DNA from: Ardenticatenaceae bacterium
GTDB taxonomy: Bacteria; Chloroflexota; Anaerolineae; Promineifilales; Promineifilaceae
Direction of reading: 5' to 3'
Assembly (NCBI GenBank): GCA_020634495.1
Contig: JACKBR010000023.1
Coordinates: 1-64,000 of the forward strand
DNA: 64,000 nt
In this document: positions 1 to 8,131 of the stretch, piece by piece
Numbering within the stretch: the first letter of the stretch is position 1
Layout: the number at the start of each line of letters is the position of its first letter
Notes under the pieces: generated by a model
Told to the model about the DNA's origin: nothing
Seen by the model: only the letters and a program-made list of their open reading frames with translations
Database searches by the model: none
Made by a program: the position numbers and the translations under genes

Positions 1-630
1 TTTGACCAAATCCACTTTTTCTATGCCCTGCTGTGCCAAAAAAGTGTCAATTGGGGTGGTGCGCACGGTGAAGGTTTGGGCCATAAACGTTTGGCCAATG
101 CGGGGGGCAATGTCGGTTTGTTGGGTTTGTGACTTTTGCAGGGCAACCATGCTTTCGTCGTAGTGCAGGGAGCCACTGGCAGACATCATGAGGTAGTCGT
201 GTAATTCGGCTGTTCCTTCTTTTTCGGCCAGGGCCAGCTGAACGGCCGTTACCTGCGGCGTTCGTTTCACATTGTGTTGCAAAGTGGCAAAAGTGCGTGG
301 ATGGGGTTCAAAGGCGAAGATACGGCCGTTTTTCCCCAGCTTCTTCGCGTAGCGACGCGAATAGTAACCCACATGCGCCCCAATGTCCAACATCGTCATG
401 CCAGGCGCAGCCAGCCGATCCAGCTGGGTAATCGTCTCTAACTCGTGCCGGTTTGTTAGCAGCTCCAGACGAAACCAAAAGGGATCGTCTGGCATGGTGC
501 GAAAACCGCTGCTCTTTTCCAAAATAGGGATAGCGCCGTGAGTCATTAGCCAATGCGTTGCGGCATGGGCTGAACGAAACCGTTTAATTGTTTTGCGATA
601 AAGTCGAAGACTCAAATTTGAGATGCTCAT
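1..630 (-). CDS. FkbM-family SAM-dependent methyltransferase (C-terminus outside window)
   Basis: The gene reads leftward from an ATG at 630 and is still open at base 1, giving 210 codons. The central segment holds a Rossmann methyltransferase signature, MTMLDIGAHVGYYSRRYAKK, followed about 25 residues later by FAFEPHP, which marks the SAM-binding strand and the acidic ribose-binding position. The end reads TPIDTFLAQQGIEKVDLVK, the typical FkbM_fam segment just before its conserved Asp-Val-Glu-Gly. FkbM proteins O-methylate sugars and polyketides; the substrate here cannot be told. Two ACGGCCGT copies lie in the gene. The 3' end is missing, so completeness cannot be judged. Confidence 0.85.
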   Translation of the reverse strand, partial: MSISNLSLRLYRKTIKRFRSAHAATHWLMTHGAIPILEKSSGFRTMPDDPFWFRLELLTNRHELETITQLDRLAAPGMTMLDIGAHVGYYSRRYAKKLGKNGRIFAFEPHPRTFATLQHNVKRTPQVTAVQLALAEKEGTAELHDYLMMSASGSLHYDESMVALQKSQTQQTDIAPRIGQTFMAQTFTVRTTPIDTFLAQQGIEKVDLVK

Positions 631-790
631 GCCTCACTTTTACCAGAAAATAGTTTTGAGAGCGAATTTTCTAGTAAATTCAAAGAAAAGCATCAACTGC
701 TGGACAAAGGTAATAAAAGAGGGATAATTTGAATCCTATTTCAAAATTCCATGTGTGCCAGGTTCCTGTGTTACAGAGTGGAAATAATTT

Positions 791-847
791 ACGGAAACCG
801 TGAACAGTTTAGAGCAGTAATTTGGTTCAGACGGTTTCGTTCAGGAG
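791..847 (+). promoter_or_regulatory. Leader hairpin and ribosome binding site of the RRM gene
   Basis: An imperfect inverted repeat pairs 791-805 with 824-840 (arms around ACGGAAACCGT and ACGGTTTCGT, with small bulges, loop of about 18 nt). The AGGAG ribosome binding site at 843-847 begins just after the right arm, ten bases before the TTG start. A hairpin abutting the Shine-Dalgarno of an RRM protein could act in temperature control or autoregulation; that is inference only. Confidence 0.4.
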
Positions 848-856
848 AACAAGACT

Positions 857-1246
857 TTGTCTAAGAAAATCTATGTAGGAAACTTGTCGTTTCAGGCGAC
901 AGAAGATGACGTTCGTAATATGTTCGAGGCACATGGCACTGTGGAATCCATTGCAATGATCAACGATCGGGACACGGGCCGCTTTCGGGGCTTTTGCTTT
1001 GTAGAAATGCCCGACAGCGAAGCGTTAGCTGCTATTGAGGCTTTGGATGGGTATGAGCACGACGGTCGCGCCCTGCGCGTGAACGAAGCTCGGCCCCGTG
1101 AAGAGCGTGGCGGCGGCTTCCGCGGTGGCGGCGGCAACCGTGGCGGTGGCAATCGCGGCGGTGGCAACCGTGGCGGCGGTAATCGTGGCGGTGGCGGCGG
1201 CAATCGTCGTGATGATTATGGCGGCGGCGGTCGCGGCTGGGGATAA
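857..1246 (+). CDS. Single-RRM glycine-rich RNA-binding protein
   Basis: A 129-residue protein with one RNA recognition motif (residues about 3-78). RNP2 is KIYVGNLSF and RNP1 is RGFCFVEM, both with the aromatic residues that stack on RNA. The tail (about residues 88-129) is made of Gly-Arg-Asn repeats. This is the architecture of bacterial and cyanobacterial Rbp proteins, which are often cold-induced RNA chaperones. The start is TTG at 857, chosen because AGGAG lies ten bases upstream and the protein begins in register with the RRM fold. It is a single-gene unit, ended by a strong terminator at 1276-1313. Confidence 0.92.
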   Translation: MSKKIYVGNLSFQATEDDVRNMFEAHGTVESIAMINDRDTGRFRGFCFVEMPDSEALAAIEALDGYEHDGRALRVNEARPREERGGGFRGGGGNRGGGNRGGGNRGGGNRGGGGGNRRDDYGGGGRGWG

Positions 1247-1275
1247 TCCCACCCAATTCTAAAGTTAGCTGATTC

Positions 1276-1313
1276 AAAAAGTGGCCAGATTTTTGTCTGG
1301 CCACTTTTTTTTT
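1276..1313 (+). terminator. Rho-independent terminator after the RRM gene
   Basis: The arms AGTGGCCAGA and TCTGGCCACT pair perfectly around a short T-rich loop, and nine T residues follow. A-T pairs extend the stem at its base. Confidence 0.92.
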
Positions 1314-1507
1314 GCTGCCAGGTAATTTTGCCTGCGATCAGTTTAGAATGATCGTCGGTTCAGTCTGGGATGAAATATTGATCATTTTTAGTAGAACTTG
1401 CGCCAATTTTTAGGTTAACCAGTTGTGTGGATTTCTCCTTTTAAATCTCTACTATTGAGTACAAGAAATTGTTCAACAACTTGTCACACAATCGTTTAGG
1501 AGAGAAT

Positions 1508-2740
1508 ATGAGAAATGTTTTACGCCCCTTGGTTATGATGTTGGCTGTTTTGCTTTTTTTGGCTGCCTGCGGTGCAGAATCCAGCGAAACAGATGCAGAC
1601 ACGGCCGAAAATGAAACGGCCGTTACCAACAATCAGCCCGCCGGTGAGTCCGAAATTGAATCATTAAAAGTAGAGGTCGTTGGCACTTACGCAGACATTG
1701 TGTACGCCAATTATGTGGATGCTTATGATACGGCCGTAATCCTGCAAACCGCCCTCCAAGAATTTGTAGCCAGCCCCAGCGATGCCACCCACCAAGCTGC
1801 CAAAGAAGCCTGGCTGGCCGCTCGTGAGCCCTATGGCCAGACCGAAGTGTACCGCTTTTATGGCGGCCCCATCGATGATGAAAATGGCCCCGAAGGCTTG
1901 ATCAACGCCTGGCCACTGGACGAATCCTACGTCGATTATGTTGAAGGCGCGCCAGAAGCAGGCATCATCAATAACCAGGCAGACTACCCAGCGATTGACG
2001 CCGACCTGCTAGAATCGCTCAACGAGGCAGGCGCGGAGGAAAATATCAGCACCGGCTACCATGCCATAGAATTTTTGCTCTGGGGCCAGGATATGAACGC
2101 CGACGGCAGCGGTGACCGCAGCTACACGGATTACACCGAGGCGCTAAACGCAGACCGGCGCGGCCAATATTTGTTGACCGCCGCAGATTTGCTGGTGGGG
2201 CACTTAGCTGACCTGGTTGCTGCCTGGGAGCCAAATGCGGCCGACAATTATCGCGCAGCATTTTTAGCCCAACCTGCCGATGACGCTATCCAAAAAATGT
2301 TGACTGGGATGGGTGTGTTGAGCAAATCGGAGCTGGCGGGGGAGCGCATCTTTGTGGCCTACGACAACCAGGATCAGGAAGACGAGCATTCTTGTTTTAG
2401 CGACAATACCCATCGAGACATCATCAACAACGCGCAAGGGATTGTGAATGTGTACACGGGCAGCTACACGCGGGTGGACGGCACGACAGTGAGCGGAGCT
2501 TCGCTGGCTGATTTGGTTGCGGCGCTGGATACGGCCGTTGCCACCGACATGGACGCCCTAGTCGAAGCCGCTTTAGCCAGTACCCAATCCATTTATGTGC
2601 CGTTCGACCAGGCCATTGTGCTGGCAGAGCATCGCCCAACTGTCCTGGAATCGGTAAACGCCCTGCAAGACCAGGGAGACAAAGTAGCAGAAGTGGCCAG
2701 CCTGCTGGGCCTGGCCATCAATACAGACCTGCCTGAGTAA
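1508..2740 (+). CDS. Imelysin-family lipoprotein (peptidase M75-like), first copy
   Basis: A 410-residue protein with a lipoprotein signal peptide (lipobox LAAC, Cys near residue 21) and an acidic Ser/Thr-rich linker. The imelysin domain follows, with the family GxHxxE signature as GYHAIEFLLWG. Imelysins (IrpA, ICMP, EfeO-related) are iron-regulated envelope proteins thought to bind metal; protease activity is doubtful. The ATG at 1508 was chosen because AGGAGAG stands just before it and the lipoprotein signal begins there; an in-frame ATG at 1469 would give an implausible leader. A second imelysin lies at 4540, and the two probably work with the dihaem protein between them. Confidence 0.9.
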   Translation: MRNVLRPLVMMLAVLLFLAACGAESSETDADTAENETAVTNNQPAGESEIESLKVEVVGTYADIVYANYVDAYDTAVILQTALQEFVASPSDATHQAAKEAWLAAREPYGQTEVYRFYGGPIDDENGPEGLINAWPLDESYVDYVEGAPEAGIINNQADYPAIDADLLESLNEAGAEENISTGYHAIEFLLWGQDMNADGSGDRSYTDYTEALNADRRGQYLLTAADLLVGHLADLVAAWEPNAADNYRAAFLAQPADDAIQKMLTGMGVLSKSELAGERIFVAYDNQDQEDEHSCFSDNTHRDIINNAQGIVNVYTGSYTRVDGTTVSGASLADLVAALDTAVATDMDALVEAALASTQSIYVPFDQAIVLAEHRPTVLESVNALQDQGDKVAEVASLLGLAINTDLPE

Positions 2741-2752
2741 AGTTACCTACCC

Positions 2753-2818
2753 GACCCTAAGGGTTTGCTGGTTGCATGGCTAAACACCTGACCGCGATAA
2801 CCCTTAGGGTCTATTTTT
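2753..2818 (+). terminator. Terminator-like inverted repeat after imelysin 1
   Basis: The 13-base arms at 2753-2765 and 2799-2811 (GACCCTAAGGGTT and AACCCTTAGGGTC) pair perfectly across a 33-nt loop and are followed by TATTTTT. Each arm also contains a near-palindrome, so two alternative folds exist. The large loop makes partial read-through into the downstream genes possible. Confidence 0.65.
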
Positions 2819-2830
2819 CTGGAGCAAATC

Positions 2831-2986
2831 ATGGCAAAATCATTGTGCAAAATGAAAAAATCGCTGCGAATCGATCTGAGCGCCTACATGCTTTGTGTTA
2901 ATAATCCTTCACATGTGTGTACCAAATGTGGCCGGGTGGCTAACCAGAAAAAGATGCTGTGCAGCCCCAAAAAGCTTACGGTGTAA
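2831..2986 (+). CDS. 51-residue Cys-rich small protein
   Basis: A complete small frame begins at an ATG with GGAG seven bases upstream and ends 10 bases before the dihaem gene. The protein is basic at the N-terminus (MAKSLCKMKKSLR) and ends with VCTKCGRVANQKKMLC, followed by SPKKL. The CxxC plus a third Cys eleven residues on looks like a small zinc ribbon or knuckle. I recognise this as the kind of small protein found next to imelysin and haem-peroxidase genes, but I know no function. Its place between imelysin 1 and the DUF1111 gene, with its own ribosome site, supports it as a real gene of this unit. Confidence 0.72.
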   Translation: MAKSLCKMKKSLRIDLSAYMLCVNNPSHVCTKCGRVANQKKMLCSPKKLTV

Positions 2987-2996
2987 CGGCCAGGTT

Positions 2997-4454
2997 ATGA
3001 TGATGAAATATTTCTTTGCGAAAGGGGGCCAGCTTTTTGCTGTCTGTTTTGTCTTGGCGCTGGCGGCAGGCTGCCAAAAGGGTGAGGAAGTGTTGGAAAG
3101 GGCAACGGCCGTTTCCCCCACAGACCCGCCGCTTGCCTACCTGGAAGAAAACGAACAGCTCTCTGGCGGGCAAGCCACCGTCTTCGACACCACGCCAAAC
3201 GCTTTTAGCCAGCCCATTCCCGGACTGGAGCGCGAGCAAGAGCTGCTTTTTTTTGTGGGTAACTCATTTTTTAACCAAAACTGGGTCATGGCTCCGGCGT
3301 CCACCACAGCGCGGGATGGGTTGGGGCCGTTTTTCAACGCCCGTTCATGTGCCAGCTGCCACTTCAAAGACGGCCGTGGCCGCGCCCCCGAATTTGCTGG
3401 AGAAATGCCCACCGGCTTTTTGCTGCGCCTCAGCGTGCCCGGCAGCGATTTTCATGGGGATGCCTTGCCTGAGCCGACCTATGGCGGCCAGTTACAAGAC
3501 CAGGCCATCACTGATTTTCGGGCAGAAGGCGGCATAAGCATCGTTTATGAGGAGATGCCGTTCACCTTTCCCGATGGCGAAACGGTGATGCTGCGCCAGC
3601 CCAGCTACGCAGTCACCGACCTGGCCTATGGCGATTTGCACCCCGAAACGCTGACCTCGCCCCGCGTGGCCAACCAGATGATTGGCATGGGCTTGCTGGA
3701 GGCCGTGCCGGAAGAAACAATTTTGGCCCTGGCCGACCCCACCGATCAAAACGGCGATGGCGTTTCAGGACGGCCGAATGTTGTCTGGGACGCTTACAAT
3801 AACCAAATGGCAATCGGCCGTTTTGGCTGGAAGGCCAACCAGCCGACGGTGTTGCAGCAGGTGGCTGGGGCATTTCTGGGCGACATTGGCATCACCACAC
3901 CGCTATTTGCCCTGGAAAATTGCCAGGATGTGGTGGCCGATTGCGCAACGGCCGTAAATGGCGGCAGCCCTGAGATCGATCCCGACGATTTTCTAAAGGT
4001 GGTGCTTTACAGCAGCTCGCTGGCCGTGCCTGCCCGGCGCGGCTGGGACGATCCGCAGGTGCTGGCAGGCAAGAAGATTTTTAATGAGATTGGCTGCGCA
4101 ACTTGCCACACGCCGCTGCTAACAACGGGCATTCATCCCACCATCCCCGCTTTGTCGCAGCAGACGATACGGCCGTACACCGACCTTCTTTTGCACGACA
4201 TGGGTGAGGGACTGGCAGACGGCCGTCCAGACTTCCAGGCAACGGGCAGCGAATGGCGCACGCCGCCGCTGTGGGGCATTGGTTTGTTTGAAACGGTGAA
4301 CGGCCACACAAATTACCTGCACGATGGCCGGGCGCGCAACCTGACCGAAGCGATTTTGTGGCACGGCGGCGAAGCGGCGCAGGTGCGGGACAATTTTGCC
4401 AACCTCACACCCGCCGAGCGGGACGCCCTGCTGCGTTTTTTGAACTCACTATAG
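2997..4454 (+). CDS. Dihaem oxidoreductase-like lipoprotein (DUF1111, 'thiol oxidoreductase')
   Basis: A 485-residue protein with a lipoprotein signal (LAAGC). It carries two c-type haem sites: CASCH near residue 120 in an ARSCASCHFKDGRG context, and CATCH near residue 367. The family DUF1111 is related to MauG and dihaem cytochrome c peroxidases. Conserved late motifs EWRTPPLWGIG and FLHDGRA-like YLHDGRARNL are present, and it ends ALLRFLNSL. DUF1111 genes are commonly placed with imelysins, as here, and are presumed to do redox chemistry on the outer face of the membrane. Start: several ATG codons at 2997-3003, with only a weak AGG upstream. Confidence 0.9.
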   Translation: MMMKYFFAKGGQLFAVCFVLALAAGCQKGEEVLERATAVSPTDPPLAYLEENEQLSGGQATVFDTTPNAFSQPIPGLEREQELLFFVGNSFFNQNWVMAPASTTARDGLGPFFNARSCASCHFKDGRGRAPEFAGEMPTGFLLRLSVPGSDFHGDALPEPTYGGQLQDQAITDFRAEGGISIVYEEMPFTFPDGETVMLRQPSYAVTDLAYGDLHPETLTSPRVANQMIGMGLLEAVPEETILALADPTDQNGDGVSGRPNVVWDAYNNQMAIGRFGWKANQPTVLQQVAGAFLGDIGITTPLFALENCQDVVADCATAVNGGSPEIDPDDFLKVVLYSSSLAVPARRGWDDPQVLAGKKIFNEIGCATCHTPLLTTGIHPTIPALSQQTIRPYTDLLLHDMGEGLADGRPDFQATGSEWRTPPLWGIGLFETVNGHTNYLHDGRARNLTEAILWHGGEAAQVRDNFANLTPAERDALLRFLNSL

Positions 4455-4539
4455 CCGAAAACAGAATTAGGCAAAAAACCCACGGAGTCGCGCAGAAAAC
4501 CCTCTGTGCCACTCTGTGTTCCGCTTTTTAGGTACGAAT

Positions 4540-5673
4540 ATGAAAAAGCTAATTTTCTTGATAATTTTACTTATTTTGATGGGGTGTGGCTTTGCGACTG
4601 GTGCAGAAACGGCCGTACCCAGCCCCACCAGCACGCCACCCGGCTTTGATCGGCAGGCATTGCTAGAAAACATCATCAACCAGATTGCCCTCCCGGCGCA
4701 TGAAGATTTTGCGGATAAGGCACAACTGTTGGAAACGGCCGTTGCCAATTTCACCGCTGATCCCACATTGGCCAATTTAGAAGCCGCCCAAGAAGCGTGG
4801 CGGGAAGCAGCAACTGCCCGCACCAGCCTGCTCACCTTCCGGCTGGGGTTGGTGGATGACAGCCTGCTGCACAACCGGCTGGACAACCGGCCCGCCCGCG
4901 ACACGTTCATTGAAGAAACCATTGCTGGCGATGTCACCATCGACGCGGCGTTTATCGAATCGATTGGCTCTTCGTCGATTGGCTTAGGCGCGATGGAGTA
5001 TTTGCTGTTTGATCCTGAAGGCGGCAGCGCGGCGGTGTTGGCTCGCTTCAGCCAGGCTGAAAACGCGGATCGTCGTCAGGCATATTTGCTTGGTGTGGCT
5101 CACAATTTAGCGCAAAAGGCAAACGCTTTGCGGCAAATTTGGCTGCCTGAAGGCGAAAATTATGCCCAGGCCTTCATTGCTGGTGAAATGGATGGCGGTG
5201 AGCTGCAAGGGCCGATGAACATGCTGGTTAACCAGATGATTGCTGATCTGGAAGAGATTATTGGCAGCCGGATGGGCAAGCCGACCGGCAGCACATCTAG
5301 CGGGCAGGCACGGCCAGACCTGGTTGAGTCGCCCTTTGCCTTTTGGTCCCTGCCGCGCATCGAATCGACGTTGGTGATGATGCACACCATTTACACGGGT
5401 GGCAGCGGCCTGGGCTTTGATGATTATCTGGATTTTCTAGAAGCGGAAGGATCGGGAGGCACGCCTTTATCGCAGGTGATTGATGACCAATTTGTTACCA
5501 CGTTGGCGGCTTTTGCGGCGATTGAGGGGACGTTGCATACGGCCGTTACCGACCATCCCGATCAGGTCAACGCCGCCTATGAAGAGGTGCGCACCCTCCT
5601 CGTTTTAATCAAAGCCGACATGACCAACCAGTTGGGCATCACCCTCACCTTCAACGACAATGATGGAGATTGA
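4540..5673 (+). CDS. Imelysin-family lipoprotein, second copy
   Basis: A 377-residue lipoprotein (lipobox LMGC) with an imelysin domain. The GxHxxE region is changed: the equivalent stretch reads SSIGLGAMEYLLFDP, so His is replaced by Ala-Met around the Glu. This two-copy arrangement, one copy with and one without the canonical motif, is seen in other imelysin loci. The start at 4540 gives a clean signal peptide (MKKLIFLIILLILMGCG). Between it and the dihaem gene is an 85-bp spacer holding a low-complexity CTCTGTG sequence. The 3' end overlaps the HTTM gene by 14 bp, indicating translational coupling. Confidence 0.87.
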   Translation: MKKLIFLIILLILMGCGFATGAETAVPSPTSTPPGFDRQALLENIINQIALPAHEDFADKAQLLETAVANFTADPTLANLEAAQEAWREAATARTSLLTFRLGLVDDSLLHNRLDNRPARDTFIEETIAGDVTIDAAFIESIGSSSIGLGAMEYLLFDPEGGSAAVLARFSQAENADRRQAYLLGVAHNLAQKANALRQIWLPEGENYAQAFIAGEMDGGELQGPMNMLVNQMIADLEEIIGSRMGKPTGSTSSGQARPDLVESPFAFWSLPRIESTLVMMHTIYTGGSGLGFDDYLDFLEAEGSGGTPLSQVIDDQFVTTLAAFAAIEGTLHTAVTDHPDQVNAAYEEVRTLLVLIKADMTNQLGITLTFNDNDGD

Positions 5674-7003
5674 TTGTGCCACAGAGGTTAAAGATGTTTG
5701 GAGCAGCCCCTCTAAAATCTCTATGCGCTCGGTGGCCAAAAATTTAGTCCGGCCAGTGGACATTGGGCCGCTGGTGGCGCTGCGGGTGGCCTTTGGCCTG
5801 CTCATGACTGCCAGCATGGTGCGCTTTATGCTGCGCGGCTGGGTGACGGAGCTGTACGTGCAGCCGCAGTATCATTTTACCTATGCCGGGTTTGGTTGGA
5901 TACGGCCGTTGCCCCCCGTTGGCATGTGGCTGGTCTTCATCATTTTGGCCGTGTTGGGCGTAGCCATCGCCGCCGGATTTTTAACACGCATCAGCCTGGC
6001 CACCTTTTTTTTACTTTTCACCTACGTTGAGCTAATCGACAAAGCGTATTACCTCAATCATTACTATTTTGTCTCGCTGTTTAGCTTTTTGCTGATTTTT
6101 TTGCCGTTGGGTGGGGCGTGGTCGTTGGACGGCCGTTTAAGCCGAACCCCGCACCGCCAGACCATACCCGCCTGGATGGTTTGGCTGGTGCGCTTGCAGT
6201 TGGGCCTGGTCTACTTTTTTGCAGGCGTGGCCAAAATTAATGCCGACTGGCTGCTAAATGCCCAGCCGCTCACCATTTGGCTGCACGCCCGCACCAGCAC
6301 CCCGCTCATTGGCACCCTGTTCGATCAGCCCTGGCTGCCCTTGGCCATGAGCTGGGCCGGGATGCTGTTTGATGTGACGATTCCCTTTTGGTTGAGCTGG
6401 CGCAAAACGCGGCTTTGGGCGTATACGGCCGTCCTCATCTTTCACGGGCTCACGGGATTGCTGTTCAATATTGGCATGTTCCCCTGGATCATGATTGCCT
6501 GCACCCTGGTCTTTTTTGACTGGCGCATTCCTGGTAGAGCAGCGCAACGGCCGTTGCCAAATGAGAAGCGTCTGCCGTTCTGGCAGGCATCTGTCCTGGC
6601 GCTATTTTTCCTCATCCAGCTTTTGCTGCCGCTGCGCCATTGGTTTTATCCCGGCAACGTAAATTGGACTGAGGAGGGAGTTCGCTTTGCCTGGCGGGTG
6701 ATGCTGGTGGAGAAAACGGGGCAGGTGACCTTTTTTGTGCGAGATGTGGCCACGGGGGCTGAATGGCTCGTCTTGCCCGCTGACTTTTTGACCGACCAGC
6801 AGGAAAAGCAGATGTCTTTCCAGCCAGACATGATCGTGCAGTTTGCCCATTTTTTGGCGGAACAATATCCCCAAGCGGTTGAGGTTCGGGCAGAGGCCTT
6901 TGTGAGTTGGAACGGCCGTCCCAGCCGCCTTTTAATTGATCCCACCGTAAACCTGGCTGCGGCTAACGCAGATTGGCACCCACGCGCCTATATTCTTAAA
7001 TAA
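5660..7003 (+). CDS. HTTM-domain membrane protein (vitamin K-dependent gamma-carboxylase-like)
   Basis: A 447-residue protein with about eight hydrophobic helices in the first 290 residues and a soluble C-terminal domain. The HTTM fold is shown by RVAFGLLMTASMVRF, the RISLATFFLLFTYVELIDKAYYLNHYY segment, and YFFAGVAKINADWLLNAQPL, where the KxNxDWL motif is typical. HTTM proteins share an ancestor with eukaryotic vitamin K-dependent carboxylase; most bacterial ones have no proven reaction. Its overlap with imelysin 2 places it in the same transcript. The start is uncertain: ATG at 5660 or 5723, neither with a good ribosome site. Several TTTT/GCC-rich TM codons give local base bias only. Confidence 0.85.
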   Translation: MMEIDCATEVKDVWSSPSKISMRSVAKNLVRPVDIGPLVALRVAFGLLMTASMVRFMLRGWVTELYVQPQYHFTYAGFGWIRPLPPVGMWLVFIILAVLGVAIAAGFLTRISLATFFLLFTYVELIDKAYYLNHYYFVSLFSFLLIFLPLGGAWSLDGRLSRTPHRQTIPAWMVWLVRLQLGLVYFFAGVAKINADWLLNAQPLTIWLHARTSTPLIGTLFDQPWLPLAMSWAGMLFDVTIPFWLSWRKTRLWAYTAVLIFHGLTGLLFNIGMFPWIMIACTLVFFDWRIPGRAAQRPLPNEKRLPFWQASVLALFFLIQLLLPLRHWFYPGNVNWTEEGVRFAWRVMLVEKTGQVTFFVRDVATGAEWLVLPADFLTDQQEKQMSFQPDMIVQFAHFLAEQYPQAVEVRAEAFVSWNGRPSRLLIDPTVNLAAANADWHPRAYILK

Positions 7004-7030
7004 AGCTCGGCAGATTTCTTTTTCTCTGCG

Positions 7031-8026
7031 TTAATGATCTTTGGCCGATTGGCGATAGATTTGCAGCAGTTGCAGCGCGGCGGCGGTGGGGGGAAGCGTG
7101 CCCTGGCGTACGGCCGTTTCCAAAGCAGGCAGCGCGTCTTGCACCGTGGGCTGGTCGTAAAAATCCCGTTTGAGCTGTTCCGCAATGACCGTGTGCAGCC
7201 ACGCTTGCTGCTGTGCCTCGCGCCGAGCCTGCCACACGCCAGAGGCCACCATCTTTTCCCGAAACGATTCAATAACCGACCAAATCTTGTCGAGGCCCGT
7301 GCCGTCTAGCGCCGAGCCACTGTAAGCGCGAGGGTGCCATCCTTCCGTGGCGGGCGTCAGGTAGTGCAAGGCGCGGTTGTACTCCGCACGCGCCGCATCC
7401 GCCCCCAGCTTGTTTTCGCCATCTGCCTTGTTAATTAAAATGGCGTCGGCAATCTCCACCACCCCTTTTTTGATGCCTTGCAGCTCATCCCCCGCGCCGG
7501 GCACCAGCAGCAGCAAGAAAAAATCGACCATCGAGCGCACGGTGATTTCGCTTTGCCCCGTGCCCACCGTTTCCACCAGGATCACATCGTAGCCTGCCGC
7601 TTCGCACACCAGGATCGATTCGCGGGTTTTGCGGGCCACGCCGCCCAACATGCCGCCTGTGGGAGACGGCCGTACAAAGGCATTCTCTTCCCGCGTCAAC
7701 AGCTCCATCCGGGTTTTGTCGCCCAAAATGGAGCCTTTGGTGATGGAACTGGTGGGGTCAACGGCCAGCACCGCGACTTTGTGTCCGGCCTGCACCAGCT
7801 TCAGCCCCAGCGTTTCGATCAGCGTCGATTTGCCCGCTCCCGGCACGCCGGTAATGCCCACCCGAACCGATTGGCCGGTGTGGGGCAGCAGCTGGCCCAA
7901 AACCGCCTGGGCCAGCTCAAAATGGCGCGGCGCGTTGCTCTCCACCAGGGTGATTGTGCGGGCCAACATGACCCGGTTTCCCGCCAGCACGCCCTGAACG
8001 TAATCTTCTGTGTTGAGTTTGCTCAT
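7031..8026 (-). CDS. meaB: MeaB/ArgK-family G-protein chaperone for B12-dependent mutase
   Basis: A 331-residue G3E GTPase. Walker A is GVPGAGKST near residue 46. It is followed by [18 protein letters not shown], the ETVGTGQSE switch and the NKADGEN base-recognition motif, all characteristic of MeaB. MeaB gates cofactor loading of methylmalonyl-CoA mutase and protects it from inactivation. No mutase subunit is present in the window. The ATG at 8026 starts [14 protein letters not shown], the usual beginning; an upstream in-frame ATG at 8116 would add 30 unrelated residues. The gene is divergent from the mttB-like gene with 105 bp between starts, another corrinoid-linked function. Confidence 0.9.
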   Translation of the reverse strand: MSKLNTEDYVQGVLAGNRVMLARTITLVESNAPRHFELAQAVLGQLLPHTGQSVRVGITGVPGAGKSTLIETLGLKLVQAGHKVAVLAVDPTSSITKGSILGDKTRMELLTREENAFVRPSPTGGMLGGVARKTRESILVCEAAGYDVILVETVGTGQSEITVRSMVDFFLLLLVPGAGDELQGIKKGVVEIADAILINKADGENKLGADAARAEYNRALHYLTPATEGWHPRAYSGSALDGTGLDKIWSVIESFREKMVASGVWQARREAQQQAWLHTVIAEQLKRDFYDQPTVQDALPALETAVRQGTLPPTAAALQLLQIYRQSAKDH

Positions 8027-8131
8027 GGGAATAATGGTAGCGGAAACGGCCGTTCCTGCACACAGTTTTGCCCTTGCGTGCATCACGTGGGACAATTTTG
8101 CAATATTTTCCGACAAGCCAAAGAGGTAGCC

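Noticed and set aside
892..1203. Long Pro/Arg-rich frame opposite the RRM gene
   Set aside because: It is the complement of Gly-Arg-Asn repeats in a well-supported gene with a start, ribosome site and terminator on the other strand.
1330..1410. Possible Fur-type iron box before imelysin 1
   Set aside because: Only short TGATCA-like pieces are present; they do not approach a 19-bp Fur consensus.
7478..8131. N-terminal extension of the MttB-like protein by 218 residues
   Set aside because: The extension is antisense to meaB, and the ATG at 8132 has a ribosome site and the family N-terminus.
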